Assembly: GCA_947568835.1 (NCBI GenBank)
Contig: OX387610.1
Span: 5,310,001-5,374,000, forward strand
DNA length: 64,000 nucleotides
Source of the DNA: Protonemura montana
Taxonomy: Eukaryota > Arthropoda > Insecta > Plecoptera > Nemouridae
Direction of reading: 5' to 3'
Positions within the stretch are counted from its first letter, which is position 1; each line of letters opens with the position of its first letter. Shown in pieces: positions 49,701 to 63,100 of the stretch. A model generated the notes under the pieces. It was not told the origin of the DNA, ran no database searches, and was given only the letters and a program-made list of their open reading frames with translations. The position numbers and the translations under genes were made by a program.

Positions 49701-51356
49701 AATATTAAGTTATGATTGATGAACTGAAGAGAGTCAGCTCTCTTTTCTTACCAACTGGAGCGCCGAAAGCAGCCGCTACTCCAGCCGCCGCACCCCCAGA
49801 CACAAAGTCCCTCTTCTCGTGATCTTCTCGAAAATAAGTGAAAACATCGAGGTCACGTTGAAAAGTAGAAGTCTTTCCCTGTGAGATTCCAGCAGCTACG
49901 ATCGCACCAGAATGGATCATAGGTCCTTCCTAGAATAACATAACGGTTAGAATTGGTACTTAAATATCAATACCGTCGTCAAAAATTTTGTTAACATACC
50001 TTGCCTACAGCCAACCCACCAACCACCGAAGTTATGACGCCAGCAACCTTGATCGCAAGTGTCTTTACCCGCATCAAGCGAGGGACCTTCACTCCGTTCA
50101 GGTAACATTTCACTTGGGGAATTCCACTTCCTGCTGCCACAGGCTGAAAAACAATTAATCTCAAATTTTCATCACATTCATATGTATTTCTTGTTTTCGA
50201 GGCTAGCTATTGATTCGATCATATACAGTCCTAGACAGGCAAAGACACAAAAAACATGCAAGATCCAACAATTAACACAAATTTCGCTTTTCTTTTCTTC
50301 CAAAATGTATAAAAAAATTACAACTTCTACTCATTTCCACTACTACTACTCAATTCTCTAAAGTAAAAACCATATTTGGTAAAACCTTTGATGGTAAAAC
50401 TTTTTCAAATGTCTTTTATTACATAAAATAATATGAAAAATTGGTAATCACCTCAAGGTATGCGACAAGTATAGAGCCTATCGCAACTGGAAGCACATTG
50501 GACGCAACCAGAAGCAAGTACGGAATGTACAGACAGTTCTCATTTGCGCACTGATCAACGACTGAGGGTTCAAAATTAAGGATTGATTTCACGCTGAAAA
50601 ATTAACAATGTGGCGTCGTTTATACATTTTTTCAGAGAAGGATACATTTCTTGAGGGTCTGGTATTTGATCTTCGATAGTTCAGCAATTGATATGTCGAT
50701 AACGCAAGCAATACAGGCGGTAAATATCCCAATCAATAGAAAAATGAACCAACGAGCAGTGTTTTTTTTCATCACGAAAAGAGGTCCTTTGGTGCGTTCT
50801 TCGTCAAGAAGGAGGTGGTTTTCACAATAATCATAGTCCAAGCTCTAAAAACAAACAGGAAAAAGCAATATATTTTGCTGTGCCAGTGAGTCTATCTGTC
50901 AGTCTTTTAGTGGTAGGAAATCGTAGGTGGATTAATAGTCTTGTATGGTTCATAACCTTCTAAGAACTGCACAAGCTTTAATTATATAATAAGGACCATT
51001 GAGGGTAGAAAATTTTACCAACCTCAAATTCAGATCCAGGGGCACCATTGCATTCTTCTTCATATCTTGCTCTGGGTTTTCGGCGTTGCTCTATGATAGT
51101 TTCCACATCACCTTCCGCCAGGTTAACTGATTCACCATCGTTGGACTAGAGAAATAAAAATGTTACTCTTTAGATTCAGCGAGTTCCTTTAGCACGTATA
51201 CCAAGTATGATTTATTATGAAACTATGCCTATGTTCAGCAGTGTTCAAGCTTACCAGGGGTCTCTCCGAATTTTCTTTCGACCCATATGAAGGAACAGTC
51301 CTGTTTCTCTGAAATAGAGGGTCATTCTCCGAAGAACTTTCCTTTGGAAAGTCCAT
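43771..51356 (-). CDS. CLCN7: ClC-7-type lysosomal chloride/proton exchanger, complete, one frame anomaly
   Basis: Fourteen minus-strand exons: 51356-51255 (start Met), 51145-51023, 50844-50646, 50593-50452, 50143-50000, 49929-49752, 49046-48787, 48095-47925, 47322-47059, 46451-46272, 45532-45320, 44895-44746, 44329-44246 and 43923-43771 (stop). Total is about 787 residues, close to ClC-7. ClC-7 exchanges chloride for protons across the lysosomal membrane. Visible hallmarks are GSGIP near residue 195, GKEGP with the gating glutamate near 238, the helix-H motif LEEGASFWN with the proton glutamate near 303, and GLFIP near 501. Two C-terminal CBS domains follow (about 600-705 and 727-780). The last of these, [12 protein letters not shown]...[10 protein letters not shown], is much closer to ClC-7 than to ClC-6. 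The N-terminus is short and acidic. All splice phases fit except between 50646 and 50593, where one base is lacking. Introns hold a SINE, a foldback element and a lone 54-bp repeat unit. Confidence 0.95.
45899..45948. promoter_or_regulatory. two perfect CRE palindromes in a ClC-7 intron
   Basis: TGACGTCA at 45899-45906 and 45941-45948, the consensus site for CREB/ATF bZIP factors. Whether they act is unknown; they could be part of a repeat. Confidence 0.35.
46808..47030 (+). mobile_element. 5S-SINE with internal deletion, in a ClC-7 intron
   Basis: A complete 5S-like head (GGCGTGTTGGGCACACCAG, GAAAGTTAAGCAACACTGCG, GGATGGGTGACC) jumps straight to the tail (CCTGTTACCAAAACAGAGTG). The central domain is deleted. 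Confidence 0.82.
48655..48718 (+). repeat. single dispersed 54-bp unit in a ClC-7 intron
   Basis: GGTAGCAATGCTGAGGGGCA then GTCCTTGTGC...ATCTTCTCTTGCAAACAAG. The preceding 200 bases also resemble the sequence preceding the big array (33290-33518), so both derive from one dispersed element. Confidence 0.6.
49453..49698. mobile_element. second type of foldback element, in a ClC-7 intron
   Basis: The left arm begins TTGTGGTGAA and the right arm ends TTCACCACAA. Between them GCGCAACTT, TCAAGAAA and AACGTTTT recur as complements across about 95 bases per arm. Related unpaired sequence occurs at about 56390-56600 and 44970-45030. Confidence 0.6.
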
Positions 51357-51872
51357 GGTCACAAAAATCTGCTTGAATTAGGATCATGTGGGCAGACGAT
51401 ACTTGTGGCAAATTGATCGCCTGACAGCAGATTGTGATTATGTTGCTGCTGCACTTCCTATGTAGATTATAAATGTATGACTATGAGTAACCACTTTGTC
51501 ATTAGTTGATGAATTGATTCGCCAGGCAGAATAAGGTTATTAATACCATACCATAACCTTGTCTGTCAGCTGCTGTTGATTGCGTTGTTGACATGCAATT
51601 TATTATCACGTGCTTGGTCACGTGTGTACCTACTATCCGCGAGAATTCAAAACAGTGCGTCGTGAAACACCACAAATCACTGACCTGCTCTATATTTTGC
51701 CGCCTTCGCAGAAGTCTTGCAGGTAGAAAAATTTTCTAACCGTCTATTTTACTCCCACAACAATACATAAGCTACAGTAATGTATGGTTCTCTTTAAGGG
51801 CATCAAAACCTAAAATACTGCCGAGCATTTTTCTATTTTGATTTAAAACCGCATCTGAAATATTTATCTTGA
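51357..51872. promoter_or_regulatory. upstream region of ClC-7
   Basis: Sequence 5' of the ClC-7 start codon at 51356. It should contain the leader and promoter. I see a CACGTG E-box near 51631 (TCACGTGTG) and a second CACGTG nearby, a type of site (CLEAR/MITF-like) reported at lysosomal genes in animals, but no exact CLEAR palindrome. Confidence 0.25.
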
Positions 51873-52246
51873 GGTTCTAATGGCGTTGGTGAATGAGTGG
51901 CTGATGATGATTAACCCAACCTAGCCTGGAAGAGATAAGGGAAAACCTGGTGCCAGCATGAAGCCTACTCCTGTCGAAGAGCACCAACTAGACCACTAGC
52001 TTTACGTCTCGTCCGAAGGACGACAACAAAATGCCAACAGGATTTCTTCGTAATTCCATGCTGTCGAGAGGTTAATAAGCAAGGCAAGTCAAGTTGCTAT
52101 ACCAACTTTCATCCTTTTTACCTCTCTCGAAAACAGAACTCGTCACGAGTTTGATGGTCACCTATCGAATACCCCACCCAGAGCAGTGTTGCTTAACTTC
52201 GGTGTTCTTTTCAGAACGATAGTTTCCAACATGCCAAACTATTTGG
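51873..52246 (-). mobile_element. 5S-SINE, nearly full length, between ClC-7 and the receptor
   Basis: Minus orientation from GGCGTTGGTGAATGAGTGG to the head complement (AGCAGTGTTGCTTAACTTCG, TTTCCAACATGCCAAAC). A separate plus-strand tail piece (ACAGTGCGTCGTGAAAC) sits at about 51652-51685. Confidence 0.8.
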
Positions 52247-52554
52247 TTAACTGCGCTTATTTTATTGAAGTCATACCAAATAATCCACAAGCCTAACATC
52301 TCATTGTGAAGAGATTTCCCAAGAGAACCATTGCAGGAAACAATTAAAAATCAAGCAACACAGGCCACAACCTTTCACGAAACACAACCTTTCACAAACT
52401 TTCATTGATAAGAGCACAGATTTTCTCAAAGAAGTGAGGAAGATGGAAGAATTGAAGAGACCAAGCTGTACTTGGTTTGGGGAATCAATAGAATTATAGA
52501 ATTATAGTATATGTTTACATAACACAGAATCTGTTATTTTTCTCACCACCCCAT

Positions 52555-52560
52555 TTTATT
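52555..52560 (-). promoter_or_regulatory. polyadenylation signal for the receptor gene
   Basis: AATAAA on the minus strand, about 275 bases after the stop at 52833. Confidence 0.5.
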
Positions 52561-52832
52561 ATTTCTATGATATAATTTCAGTCTTCACTTGCAATGGGTG
52601 GAAATTCTTTGCCTATGTAAATAGCATCACAGTATAAATATTTTAACATTTTCAACAAGTACCTACCTACTTTCTTAAATTAGGTAAGCAATATACAATC
52701 TAGGAAAAATATAATTAAGTAAATAGGAATATAATTGACAAACATAACAGTACGACATCTTCGCTACATCACTGCTTTGGAAGCGTTCGACGTCTTCACT
52801 CGCTTCAATCGGTGACCGAATTGATCGATTGA

Positions 52833-54106
52833 CTAGTGCACGAGTTGAGCCTTGTCGTGCGAGGGATAGTTGTCCGGATCCGAATCTATGTCCTCGATCG
52901 TGATCTGCCGCTCCACTGGTTTGCTAGAGCCGATAGATTTCAGCTTCAGGTCAGGGTTCTGAAAAACACATAGTTGTTTCAAATTTCAATTTGTATTTGA
53001 AGTTGTACTTCAAGTTGTACTTGAAATGGATTGGTTGCAGTAGGGCAAAATATTATTTCATTTGCTTGAAAAGGCCAGAGTACTTTTTAATTGAGAACAC
53101 TAATAATCTTTAAAAAATTGGTCCCAAACTGGGGACCCGAACTTCGATCTCAAACCGTCGCGGATGTTGATTCAACAAATTATCAAATGTACAAATTCTC
53201 TTAAAAATATCATTTCCAATGCTAAAATGGTTCAAGCAACGCACGCGACAGGTAGACTTCGGGGTTCGAATCTCCGTTTAGGCACCAAATTTGAAGAAAT
53301 TGTTGGTGTTACTAATAATAAAATTGTTGCAGCAGTGGTTAAACACCACCGAGTAGATCTTAGCATTTCTGAATACCATTCACAGTTCTTTTCAGACATT
53401 TTTGGCTCACCAGAGAAGTTCCCGAGAGACAGTTGCCGTTCTCGGGCTCGTTTGTGTGGATCGTTCCGTTCTTGGAGCCCCAACTGCGAGGGTCCAACCC
53501 GAAGCCAGGATTGCGGAAATGCAGGCTGGAATAGAAAAAAGATTTGTGACACAAGACCTCAGGAATTTAAGCAATAAATTATGTGGAGTCGATCATTTTC
53601 TTCTAGTATAGGAATTGTCAAAAATTCAATGCACAGAGAGCAAACTTTCCAGAAAAATACTTAGTAGTTTATAATATTATGTTTCTCATATCAATCAAAT
53701 CGGGGGGGATGAGGGGGGATTTTTAACATGTTAAATAAACAAAACGTGGTTTCGCTACAACTTTGACAAATATGAAAAACCCAGCAATTAAAAGATTTTT
53801 TTTTGGTAAAAAAAATAGTTCCAAAGTTTCTTTACTTCATGTCTGGCATGCTAGGCCGCCCCTTCATCCAGCGATAGACCAAGAATCCCGCCCCGACGCT
53901 CAGCATGACTGCGAGTGTTGCTCCCAGGCCGACGGCCCAACCGCCCCCGGTGCTGCCGCCACTGAAGTCAACCATCGCAAGCAGCACGTCCTCGTCGCAT
54001 GCCTCCCCCGGTGAAACCAGCGTGCCGTTGCTGCAGAGACACTGGGGCGAAAACTCCGTCGAAACGCACACCATCGAGCATAGGTGGTTGAAGCAAGTGT
54101 CCTCCG
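52833..54106 (-). other. membrane helix and endocytic tail of the receptor
   Basis: Exon 54106-53836 holds a short EGF module and the helix [20 protein letters not shown]. Exon 53525-53411 holds LHFRNPGFG, an FxNPxF internalisation motif like those known from non-dipteran insect vitellogenin receptors. The last exon is acidic near its end ([12 protein letters not shown]) and stops at 52835-52833. Confidence 0.88.
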
Positions 54107-57100
54107 CTGGCGACATTCAAGAAGCACATTCAAAACGGTTCTTTATTTGGTTGCATACAAGTTTTCAGAGCCGTGATTCGGATATGCTTTTAGGCTTTCC
54201 TCGGTTTAAAGAAGATCGGCAGCCCTATTATTACAGATTTTTTTTTTTATCACTTCCGAGGACTTGCTTTGACCATGATGTGAGAAATAGTGAACAAATT
54301 GTTAAATTGCATGGATATGATGGTGCAAACAATTTGATTATCAAAAGAAACCTGTGGTCACATTCTCCTTAAGTAAAAGATTGTGAAAACACTGAAAAAA
54401 TGACTTATTTATTACTTCAAAATCACGACCAAAAACGGTCACATTTGTGATATTTCTCAGGATTAAGTGTAATGACATTAAATAGGTAGCTCAAATACTA
54501 CTTTCCTGAACCAATAGCATTGCACGAATGCCATTATGTCTAGGGGCATATTTACAAAGTTGTGACTCGTGACTACCGATTACCCTACTGAACCCTTAGA
54601 TATGCAAGTCATGAAAACTGAAATCTAAAATATATTAAAAGGCCAGCAACTTGTCCTATCTCGAGATATTTGGGCAAGACTGAGCCCAGACAGCAATTGA
54701 CACCCAAACTTCGTCAGAGATGAGAGTTACCAAACTGTAACCAGATCTCAGACTAGCTCAATACCATGATCGTGCACTCACCCGGTGGCTGCCGAGCAGT
54801 CTGCATCACGACTAGACTGTCGGTTTGGTATGCATGCACCGCGATGGAGTCGCAGGCTCGAGGCTTGGGTCCATGCACTCTGCATCGACTGATCTGCCCT
54901 GCCCCGGCACCAAGCCAGTATACGTAGTCCTCGAACTGAGAGATCGCCAGCGGACGGGATACCTGAGAAGAGAAAACGCTTTCAAGTCCCTTACACACAA
55001 TGGAACTTATAATTGAATCCTTGCCAATATTACTTTAAAATAACGAACTTGAAAACAAAGCACCAGTCTATGCCAAGCCGCTTTAAGATATTTACCCCGT
55101 GATTGAAGAGAGTGCGCCGGTTCTCGCCCGAGTAGTCTACTACTTCGATGGTCTGCCGAGTCTGATCGGCGAGATACGCCTGCCTCCGAGCCGGGTCTAG
55201 CGCTAGCGCAGACACCAGAGACCCTCCGCTGGCCAGCTGCGTGGCATCTTGGCCGGCGAGGTTGGAGCGGTACACAGACGATGTAGGCGCGGACATCGCG
55301 TAGTAGGTGGTCAGTGCCCAGAACAGGTAGCTGGAACGGAAAACAGTGGCCTCCAGATCTCCGTGTAGCTTGTCTTGAAAAATGCAACCGAAATCTATGT
55401 CGATTTCTCTAACCTTCCAGTACTGGATAGAAAACCAGCAGAACAATTCACGAGAATTCTACAAAGTGCCGTTTATTTAACAAATGGCTCAAGCAAACAA
55501 AACCTAACTCTTGTGATGTGAAAACAGATTTTGTATCGATTGTCCAACAGCAACTCTAAAATCAACCAGCAATCAAGTGCAGACATAATTGGCATTAAAA
55601 TATGGCTAGGGCATTTGATCTGAACTTGACACAAATTAAATTGCGGTTCATACCGACTGCTGGGATCTACCGCAATGGCGGTTATCTTCGTCGGGGCCTC
55701 GACAATCAGAATCCTGGCGCACGAGCCAGTCACAAAACTGCAAACCTAAAACACAGACCATACTTCACGAGTAAGTTAAACGTCTTACAAGAAATACGCG
55801 GGCCCTCGCAACGACGCTCACCTTAATGGATTCCACAGAGCTTTCGTCAACAACGTACACGTTACCACCGACCCAATCGACGGCAAGCTTTCCAGGTTGG
55901 CCGACGTTCATCAAATGCAGCTCTTTTTTCGTTTCCAAATCCAGCTGCGTCACCATGCCAAACAAACCTGAAACATTACAGATCAGTTATTATGTCTCGC
56001 TCACTGCACTTACAAAGGTTGGCATACAAAACAAGGGGCAGTTCGAGCTTTATTTCTGCTCGGCTTGTAATAAAATGACAGTCTCCAAGAAATCAAACAA
56101 TGAAAATGAGTGACTTTTGAACAGTTTCTGATACCCAAAAGCTTATTTGCAAAGTGCAGAATAACATACTCAAGGGCAGATGAAAAGGTTTTTGCTTGAA
56201 ATCTTGTTAATATTTGGCCTATTTGTCACTCCTATATGAATGAGAATGATTTCCATTTATTCAAATCATCATCCTTCAATCTAGTTATGCTCCCCACCCT
56301 AATTCTTGTAGTCTAATTATCCATTCTTTTGTCTGTTTAACAACTTAAATCAGATTTATTTATTCTTTTACACTCCACGCTGGAGGGAGCGCAACTCACC
56401 GGTAAAAAGAAAATTGGCGTCACGTGGTGAAACAGCCGAGAAATTTCTAGAATTCCCAAGAATCGTAGACATTTCGGTGCGTCGCACTAGTCGTTTTGGT
56501 TGTAAATCAAGAATCGGTCATTACATCTCTGACAACGACACAGGCACAAGGACAAAATGTGAAAATTCTTAGAAATTCTCGAAACTTCGACAACTGCACC
56601 ACTCGACATCAATTTTCTTCTCTGGAAAGTTATCCAGCCTACATTTGTTGTATTTGTTATCCAGCCTATTGGCACCCTGTTCACATTACACTCTAAACAA
56701 AGTAACCTGTCCAAAATATAGTAAAACTCTATGCATCCTTTACAAACAGCCCCTATTCTATCCTCTTCCCCATTTCATACTAAATAAAGTTCCAAACAAC
56801 ACAGTTCTTCGGCAACTGATTGACTTTTTTGACTCACGATGGCTGAAGACGATAACGTTAGCGGCAGCGTCTGTATCTAGACCCGAAATACCTCGGCCAG
56901 AGCTCGAGGCAACGACCTCGAGATGCGACAAGTCCGAAGTCAACCGATGCACCTCGTCACCTGCTGGAAACACCAGCGACATTTGCTCGCCTGCAACAAA
57001 AGAGAAGTCGAGATCAACCTAGTTCCTCGCCATTTGGCCCAAATCAGTCGACAAACTTGGAGGCCAGGGTGCAGACCTTCTTTGAAGAGCCAGGCACTTC

Positions 57101-60100
57101 ATTGTAGAGACTATTCTTACAGAGTGACATTTTTCAGGAAATCTTTTACAATTCAGTGAAAATAATGATGCACTGTCATTAGGGACTTGTGGGTGTCAAG
57201 TTACAATTTTCTTGAGAACACACTAATCTATATTGAAACAACCGATTTTATTTACAAAACATTTCACGCCCATTTTATAAATTGCATTGCGAACCTTCTG
57301 ATCCTACCTACTCTGTATTTATGCAAAGGCTATTGTATCGCATGCCCATGTTAAACGAAATGCTTGCAGAAAGTAATTTATTGGACTTTTGTACACAAAA
57401 CCAAACCATCTCATTTCTTATACAATTTGCAAATGCTCACAACGGGCCGGGTATATTATTTTTCAATTGGGTACAAATTTTTTAAAATAACGTAAGAAAC
57501 ATCCCCAGCTCACCTATAGCCTTGCACGATCTCTTATCCGATCGCAGTCTGAACCCTTTAGCACACCCACATCGGAAGCTGCCGGGCGTGTTCTCGCAAC
57601 GCTGAGAGCAAAAGTCGCGGGTGCACTCGTCAATGTCCAGGCATGCCGCGCCGGACAGCGTGAAGCCGGCAGCACATCCGCAACGTGGTCCGGTAGGCGT
57701 CGGGAAGCACAGGCCCGAGCAAGGCTGCGGATTCTCACACGAAAACTCTGGAGGGGCAAAAGGGCACTGTTTCAGAATGGGGCATTGGCAGTGGGTCCAT
57801 GGGGTGAGACTCTTTGATTTCCCCCACTGCTATTTAAGAACGCAAGACAACACAAAATTGCAACATTTATTTTCCCAGAATAAGTTGTGCAGTAAACTAT
57901 TTAAAGGCTTGTAGTTTAATTTTAAAATTGATCAAACCCACACAAGTACAAGTTGATCGTCAATTTAACTGCTAGACGAGTTATTTCAGGGTTAAAATAG
58001 AGTAATGTTAAGCGTTTGAAAATGCATTGACTCACCGCACTTTCCCCCTTCGTCGGATCCATCCTTGCAGTGGTTAGTTCCGTCGCATGCCTTCTCCAGC
58101 TTGATGCACTCCCCAGAAGCACACAAGAAGTCCTCGCAGGTCGCAGTCACCTGCGTCAGGCAAAACAAACGTTACAGACCCAAGCCATGGTAGCCACACA
58201 GTTCCAACCACAGCCAAGCTAATAGAAACAGATCTCTTAAAATAAAAGGTTTAGTCCCGGTTACATATCTTTGCCACAAACTTCTTCCGTGCAAAGATCT
58301 TTTTTCAGTCTACCGATATCAACTCATTGCTCCTTAGCTTTGCTCTTTTAAGCTTTTCTTGCCAAAGCGTTACATAAAAGTGATGTAGTGGTCAATGCAC
58401 ACGACTGTACTCAGTCCACAACTCCGAGAAAATATTCACAGCAACGTCAGAAATTTAGAAGTTAAGTGAATGATATGAGAAGTCATTATTGTTACAAATA
58501 TTTAGAAAATTCCCTTAATACCACGCCACGCCGCCGCCAACCCACCTCTGACGAGCGCGACCCCGAGCACCCGGCCTCGTCACTGCCGTCTCCACAGTCG
58601 TCGAACCCGTCGCACCGCCACGCCGCCGCCACGCACTTTGCGTTACCACACGCGACCTCGTGCGGTGAACAACCGCAGTTGCGTTCGTCCTCCCCACCGG
58701 GACAGTCGGTGGTGCCGTCGCACCTGTGCAAGGACATGTTGTGGAACGGGGGAATAGAGCATGTTCGGGGAGGTGTCAACTTTTCCATATAATACTGATT
58801 GTTTGTGAGATTGTAAGACGTACTGTATTGAAAACAAGCACTGTGGTGAGTAGGGTGATAATCAACTAAACCTAAGATATAAGGGGGGAGGGAAAACTGC
58901 GCCGGTACGAAGTTAACTCCTGTCGAATAGTACCAAGGGAACCATGGTTATAACGTCTCTTCCAATAGACGGTATAACCATTGCACAACTCTTGACAACG
59001 TCTACAACTCTTTTTACTTGCAAGATTTGCTCTTACTTCAACTATTGATTGTAAAACTTAAAATTTAGACTTTAAATTACATAATTGCAACATAGCCAAA
59101 AGAAAAATTAATGCGTTTAATCTTCGACTCACCGGTTTGCTTCAGGTGGGCACAGATCGGGCGCGCTCGTGCAGAAGAACCGGCCGGTCGGACACCCGAC
59201 CTCGTTGTCGGGGTCTGCGCATCCCACCTCGTCGCTCCCGTCGCCGCAGTCGTCCATTCCGTCGCAAGACAGTCGAGCAGAGACGCAGCGGCCGTTGCCG
59301 CAACGCAGCTCGTCCACTCGGCAAGACACAGCCTCTAAAACATCGGGGGGAATCGTCTTTTCACATCCAAACGTTTCAAGTCTGTTGGTTGCAAATCTCC
59401 TGCCCTACATGAACGAGGCAAATGACAGCAGCATTGCTACCTTCTTTCCCTTGGGTCCCTTGGGTCTGCATTTAGTAAAATGTACTTAACTTTGTACCAT
59501 TCCACATGGCAGAGAAGCCAAAAGGCTATTGTCTAAATCAAGCAAAATGAGTGTTAACCCCGTTAGCCCTCATGAAGGAGAGGCGGATCAGCTTACGGCA
59601 TCGCGAGTGTTCGTCGGAAGAGTCTATGCAGTCTGCGCGAGTGTCACACTCCCACGCTCCGGGGATGCACGCGCCTGACTCGCAGTGGAACTCGTTGGCG
59701 GCGCAGGTCGCTGCAAGAAGTAGAATGGAGTCATTTTGGTCATGCATTCGTCTGAATAAACTGGAAGATGTTGGATTGATCGATATCCCTTTAGAATGCA
59801 TGCAGCTGGATAGCACCTGTATTTTATTTTAAAGGACAATATGCATGTTGGTCTGAACCACACTAAAAACTTGCTCATTTTATTTTTGTCTCACAGTAAT
59901 AACCAAATAATGTTCCGGATTTGAAATTGTATGAACTATTCCAGTTAATTTTAGTAATGAAAACACTGCACTTTGATGTTCAGGACACTGCTTTATGGTT
60001 ATGATACAATATCAGCTGCGAAATGAAATGGTCTCGAAGTAACTGACACATTAAGAAGACTTTGTGCTAAAGACATACCTTCCTGGCAGTCTTCCTCATC

Positions 60101-63100
60101 GGATCCGTCGGGACAGTCCTTGCTCAGGTCACAACGCCATTGCTTTATGATGCATGCACCCGATCGGCACTGGAACTCCTTGTCTGCAAAACAAACGTAC
60201 ATCGGTGATACGGTACCAGGGTACCAGGGTACCCGTTCTAAAGTAAATAAATATGTTAAATAGAAAAATAAAATTAATAAATAAATCAACGTTTCGAGAA
60301 AAGGTACCTGAAGGGGTTCTCTTAAGTGTAGAACTATTAATGGCTACAAATACCTCCAGCCAGAAGATGAGTAAAATACCTAAAATACCTAAATGTCTCG
60401 CAGAGAATGCAGCTAGCAAAATCTCAAAATTATTTAGGAGCAGACTAGGTTTAGATTCAAGTTCAATATGTATACCTTGCCACAGTGCTTTTTTTGTATG
60501 CTTGTAAGATGTTATAATAAATAAATAAATAAAATGGTGGAAGCATGTATCGAATTTAAAGAGAGACCCTGAACATATCAGATAAAGACAGGGATTCCTT
60601 TGAGATCCCAGGTAGTTGAGACATCGGACAAAGTTTGCTATCTTGAATATCGTTGCTTAGCTTCCGAAATAGAGATTAAGACGTACATTCCCAAAAAGAT
60701 GCAGTTTTATGCTTTAGGAATAGCACATCATTAACCTAATCCACCTCTAGCAACCTGTAGAATTGTTAATCTGGCCGGCAATAAGGCCGAAAAGTCACAA
60801 AATTCTTCTACAACCATTGCAATCAGCTTTCCTCTCCTCTTGCAAATAGAACTGGTCATGTGTATGATCGTCACCTATCTCATACTTGACCCGGCGCAGT
60901 GTTGCTCAACTTCAAAGATCTCTCGAGTGATCTCACGTAAGTTATATTTAGTATTATAAATTTAGTAGCTCTTTACTTAGCATTCAAGACCCAGTTCAAA
61001 TTGTTTTTCTTAAAACTAGTGCTAAGGATAAATCAAGTAGACATGAGTCTAAAAACCATCATCTCACGTAAGTGATCTCACGCGTCTCGAACATGCCAAA
61101 CCATTCGGTTGCTTAAACATTTTTTTAAATATAACTTACCAGAACAGTGATTGGTGGGACACCCAGCCTCATCAGATGCGTCGTTGCAGTCCTTGCGCCC
61201 ATTACAGCGAGCGGACAACGAGAGACACTGGCCGTCCGCGCACGGGAACTCATCGGCAGCGCACTTGTTGTCACAGTCGGCCTCGTCCGCACCATTCGGG
61301 CAGTCGGCCTTGCCGTCGCATCTGCACAAGAACCGGCAGTCAATTTCATTACAAGACTGCGGTCTTATGCCACTGAGATATAGTTTCAATGACATTTTCT
61401 ACTAGAGGCTTGTTTTTAACAGACCTGCCGGCAACGTTAACCTCTTACCTGGCATCCCTGTCTATGCAGATGGAGTCTGCTATGCACTTGAACTGATCTT
61501 TCGAGCAGCGCAAAGGGAAAGAGCAGGTCTTGGCGTCGGTCCCCAGTCTCATCCCCAGCGGGCAGGCACAAACCTGGAACAAACGAGGATTTATAGCATC
61601 GTAGATAACTTTCCACGGAAAAGGAATTTGATACCTAACTAACAGTAAACACCCACACAGAAATAATTCACTAACTTCCACGATTTAAGTCGAGTCGGAT
61701 TTTTTTTTTGCAGGTATGTAAGACTCACTGTCAGTTAAAAATTTGCTTGACTGATAAAAATCAGAATCCAGACGCCAAGGAAATGTTTTTGATCAAATTA
61801 AAAAAAAAAAAACTCTAAAAGTCTGCTAAAATGTCAACTTACCGCGTTCTGCCTCGAGAGCAGACACAGGTGGCTGCAGCCGCCGTTGTCCTGCTGGCAA
61901 ACATGCGACGACCTGGCTCTGATCGGTCCAGCTGACACCAGGCGCACCTTCGTGGCATCGGCGTCGATGTCTGTGGAATAATCAAACGGATATTTCAGCA
62001 ACGGCTTCCCAATCGGTTGCTGCAACTCCCAGATCAGTAGAGCTGTGTGGTAATAGTGTGTAGACCATCGGAAACCTAGTGATAATGATCAAGTTATCAA
62101 TCTATTTAAATTAGCCACCAAACGGCAGTGCCATTCGACAATTTTGCACCATTGCCAACCGGATTTTAAACAGCATACACAACAAGTGTTTTTACCAATT
62201 TATTTGTTAATTTAATTTGCTTTAACCTTTGAAAACATGTGAATTTCATAACATGCAATTGGAAGCCACACATTTTTAACCTCTAAGTGGCAGGTGAGAT
62301 ATTGGTAAAACCACACCTTGTAACAGCATAGCAAGGAAATTAACAGCGCATATTACAAGCATTGTTAATCATGGTCGGAAAAGGGAGGATTATAACCATA
62401 CCGAGCGTGATGTGCTTCTCCTTCGTGTCTGCGTCGTACTTGCTGGCCCAGCGCACCAGCTGTGGCTGCCGGCGATCCACCCAGAACACGTCTCGACCCA
62501 GCACTGCCATGCCAGACACCTGCGACAAAATCACAAGCCACTTGATTGGATGCATTTAAATTCTTCTTCGACAATTTTCGAGCCAATGGTTAATTTGTCG
62601 ACAAGTCAATTTGGTCTTCGGTTCTCGTAAGATTGTCACCAAGCTCCGCCATAGGATTGCTACTACTCTGCCATTCGCCATATGTGATGGAAGTAGTAAT
62701 AGAATGTCTATAATAAAAGAATAATTTAACGATTATAATAATTTATAATTTAATATTTGTTCTTTTATAATAATTGCAGAAAATCTATGGAATTTTAATC
62801 TCTAAGACGCAAGGAACAAGGTTATAAAATGTATTATTTGTTTATTATTATTTTATTTCTTATTGATAAGTTTTACCACGAAGAACATGGCCAATTCGAT
62901 CAAAATCCAGCCATTTCTCTACCAAAAATCCCTGTGACCGTCACAACGGTCTTTCCACTGATGTCTACTTCATCTAACCTTAACACTCATTTTGAAAAAA
63001 ACACTATTTTGAACTGGGTTTTTGAATCTCAAGTAAAAAACACTAATTTCCCCGATGTTTCATAACTTGCGCTGGTTACTTCAACAAGGGTGATGAGGAC

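Larger units (their letters stand above)
58036..61573 (-). other. second ligand-binding cluster: eight LDL-receptor class A repeats
   Basis: Repeats begin at [63 protein letters not shown] and TCEDFLC. Each has six cysteines. The calcium-binding end is DxSDE or DGSDE in six; the first has NGADE and the sixth GGEDE. The fourth has ISD-type drift ([11 protein letters not shown]). Most repeats sit on their own phase-1-type exons, the usual shuffling pattern of this module. Confidence 0.9.

Noticed and set aside
57282-57485. Possible LINE or gene fragment (ends NWVQIF, echoed at 63595-63643)
   Set aside because: The shared stretch is only about 20 bases and neither frame shows a family motif.
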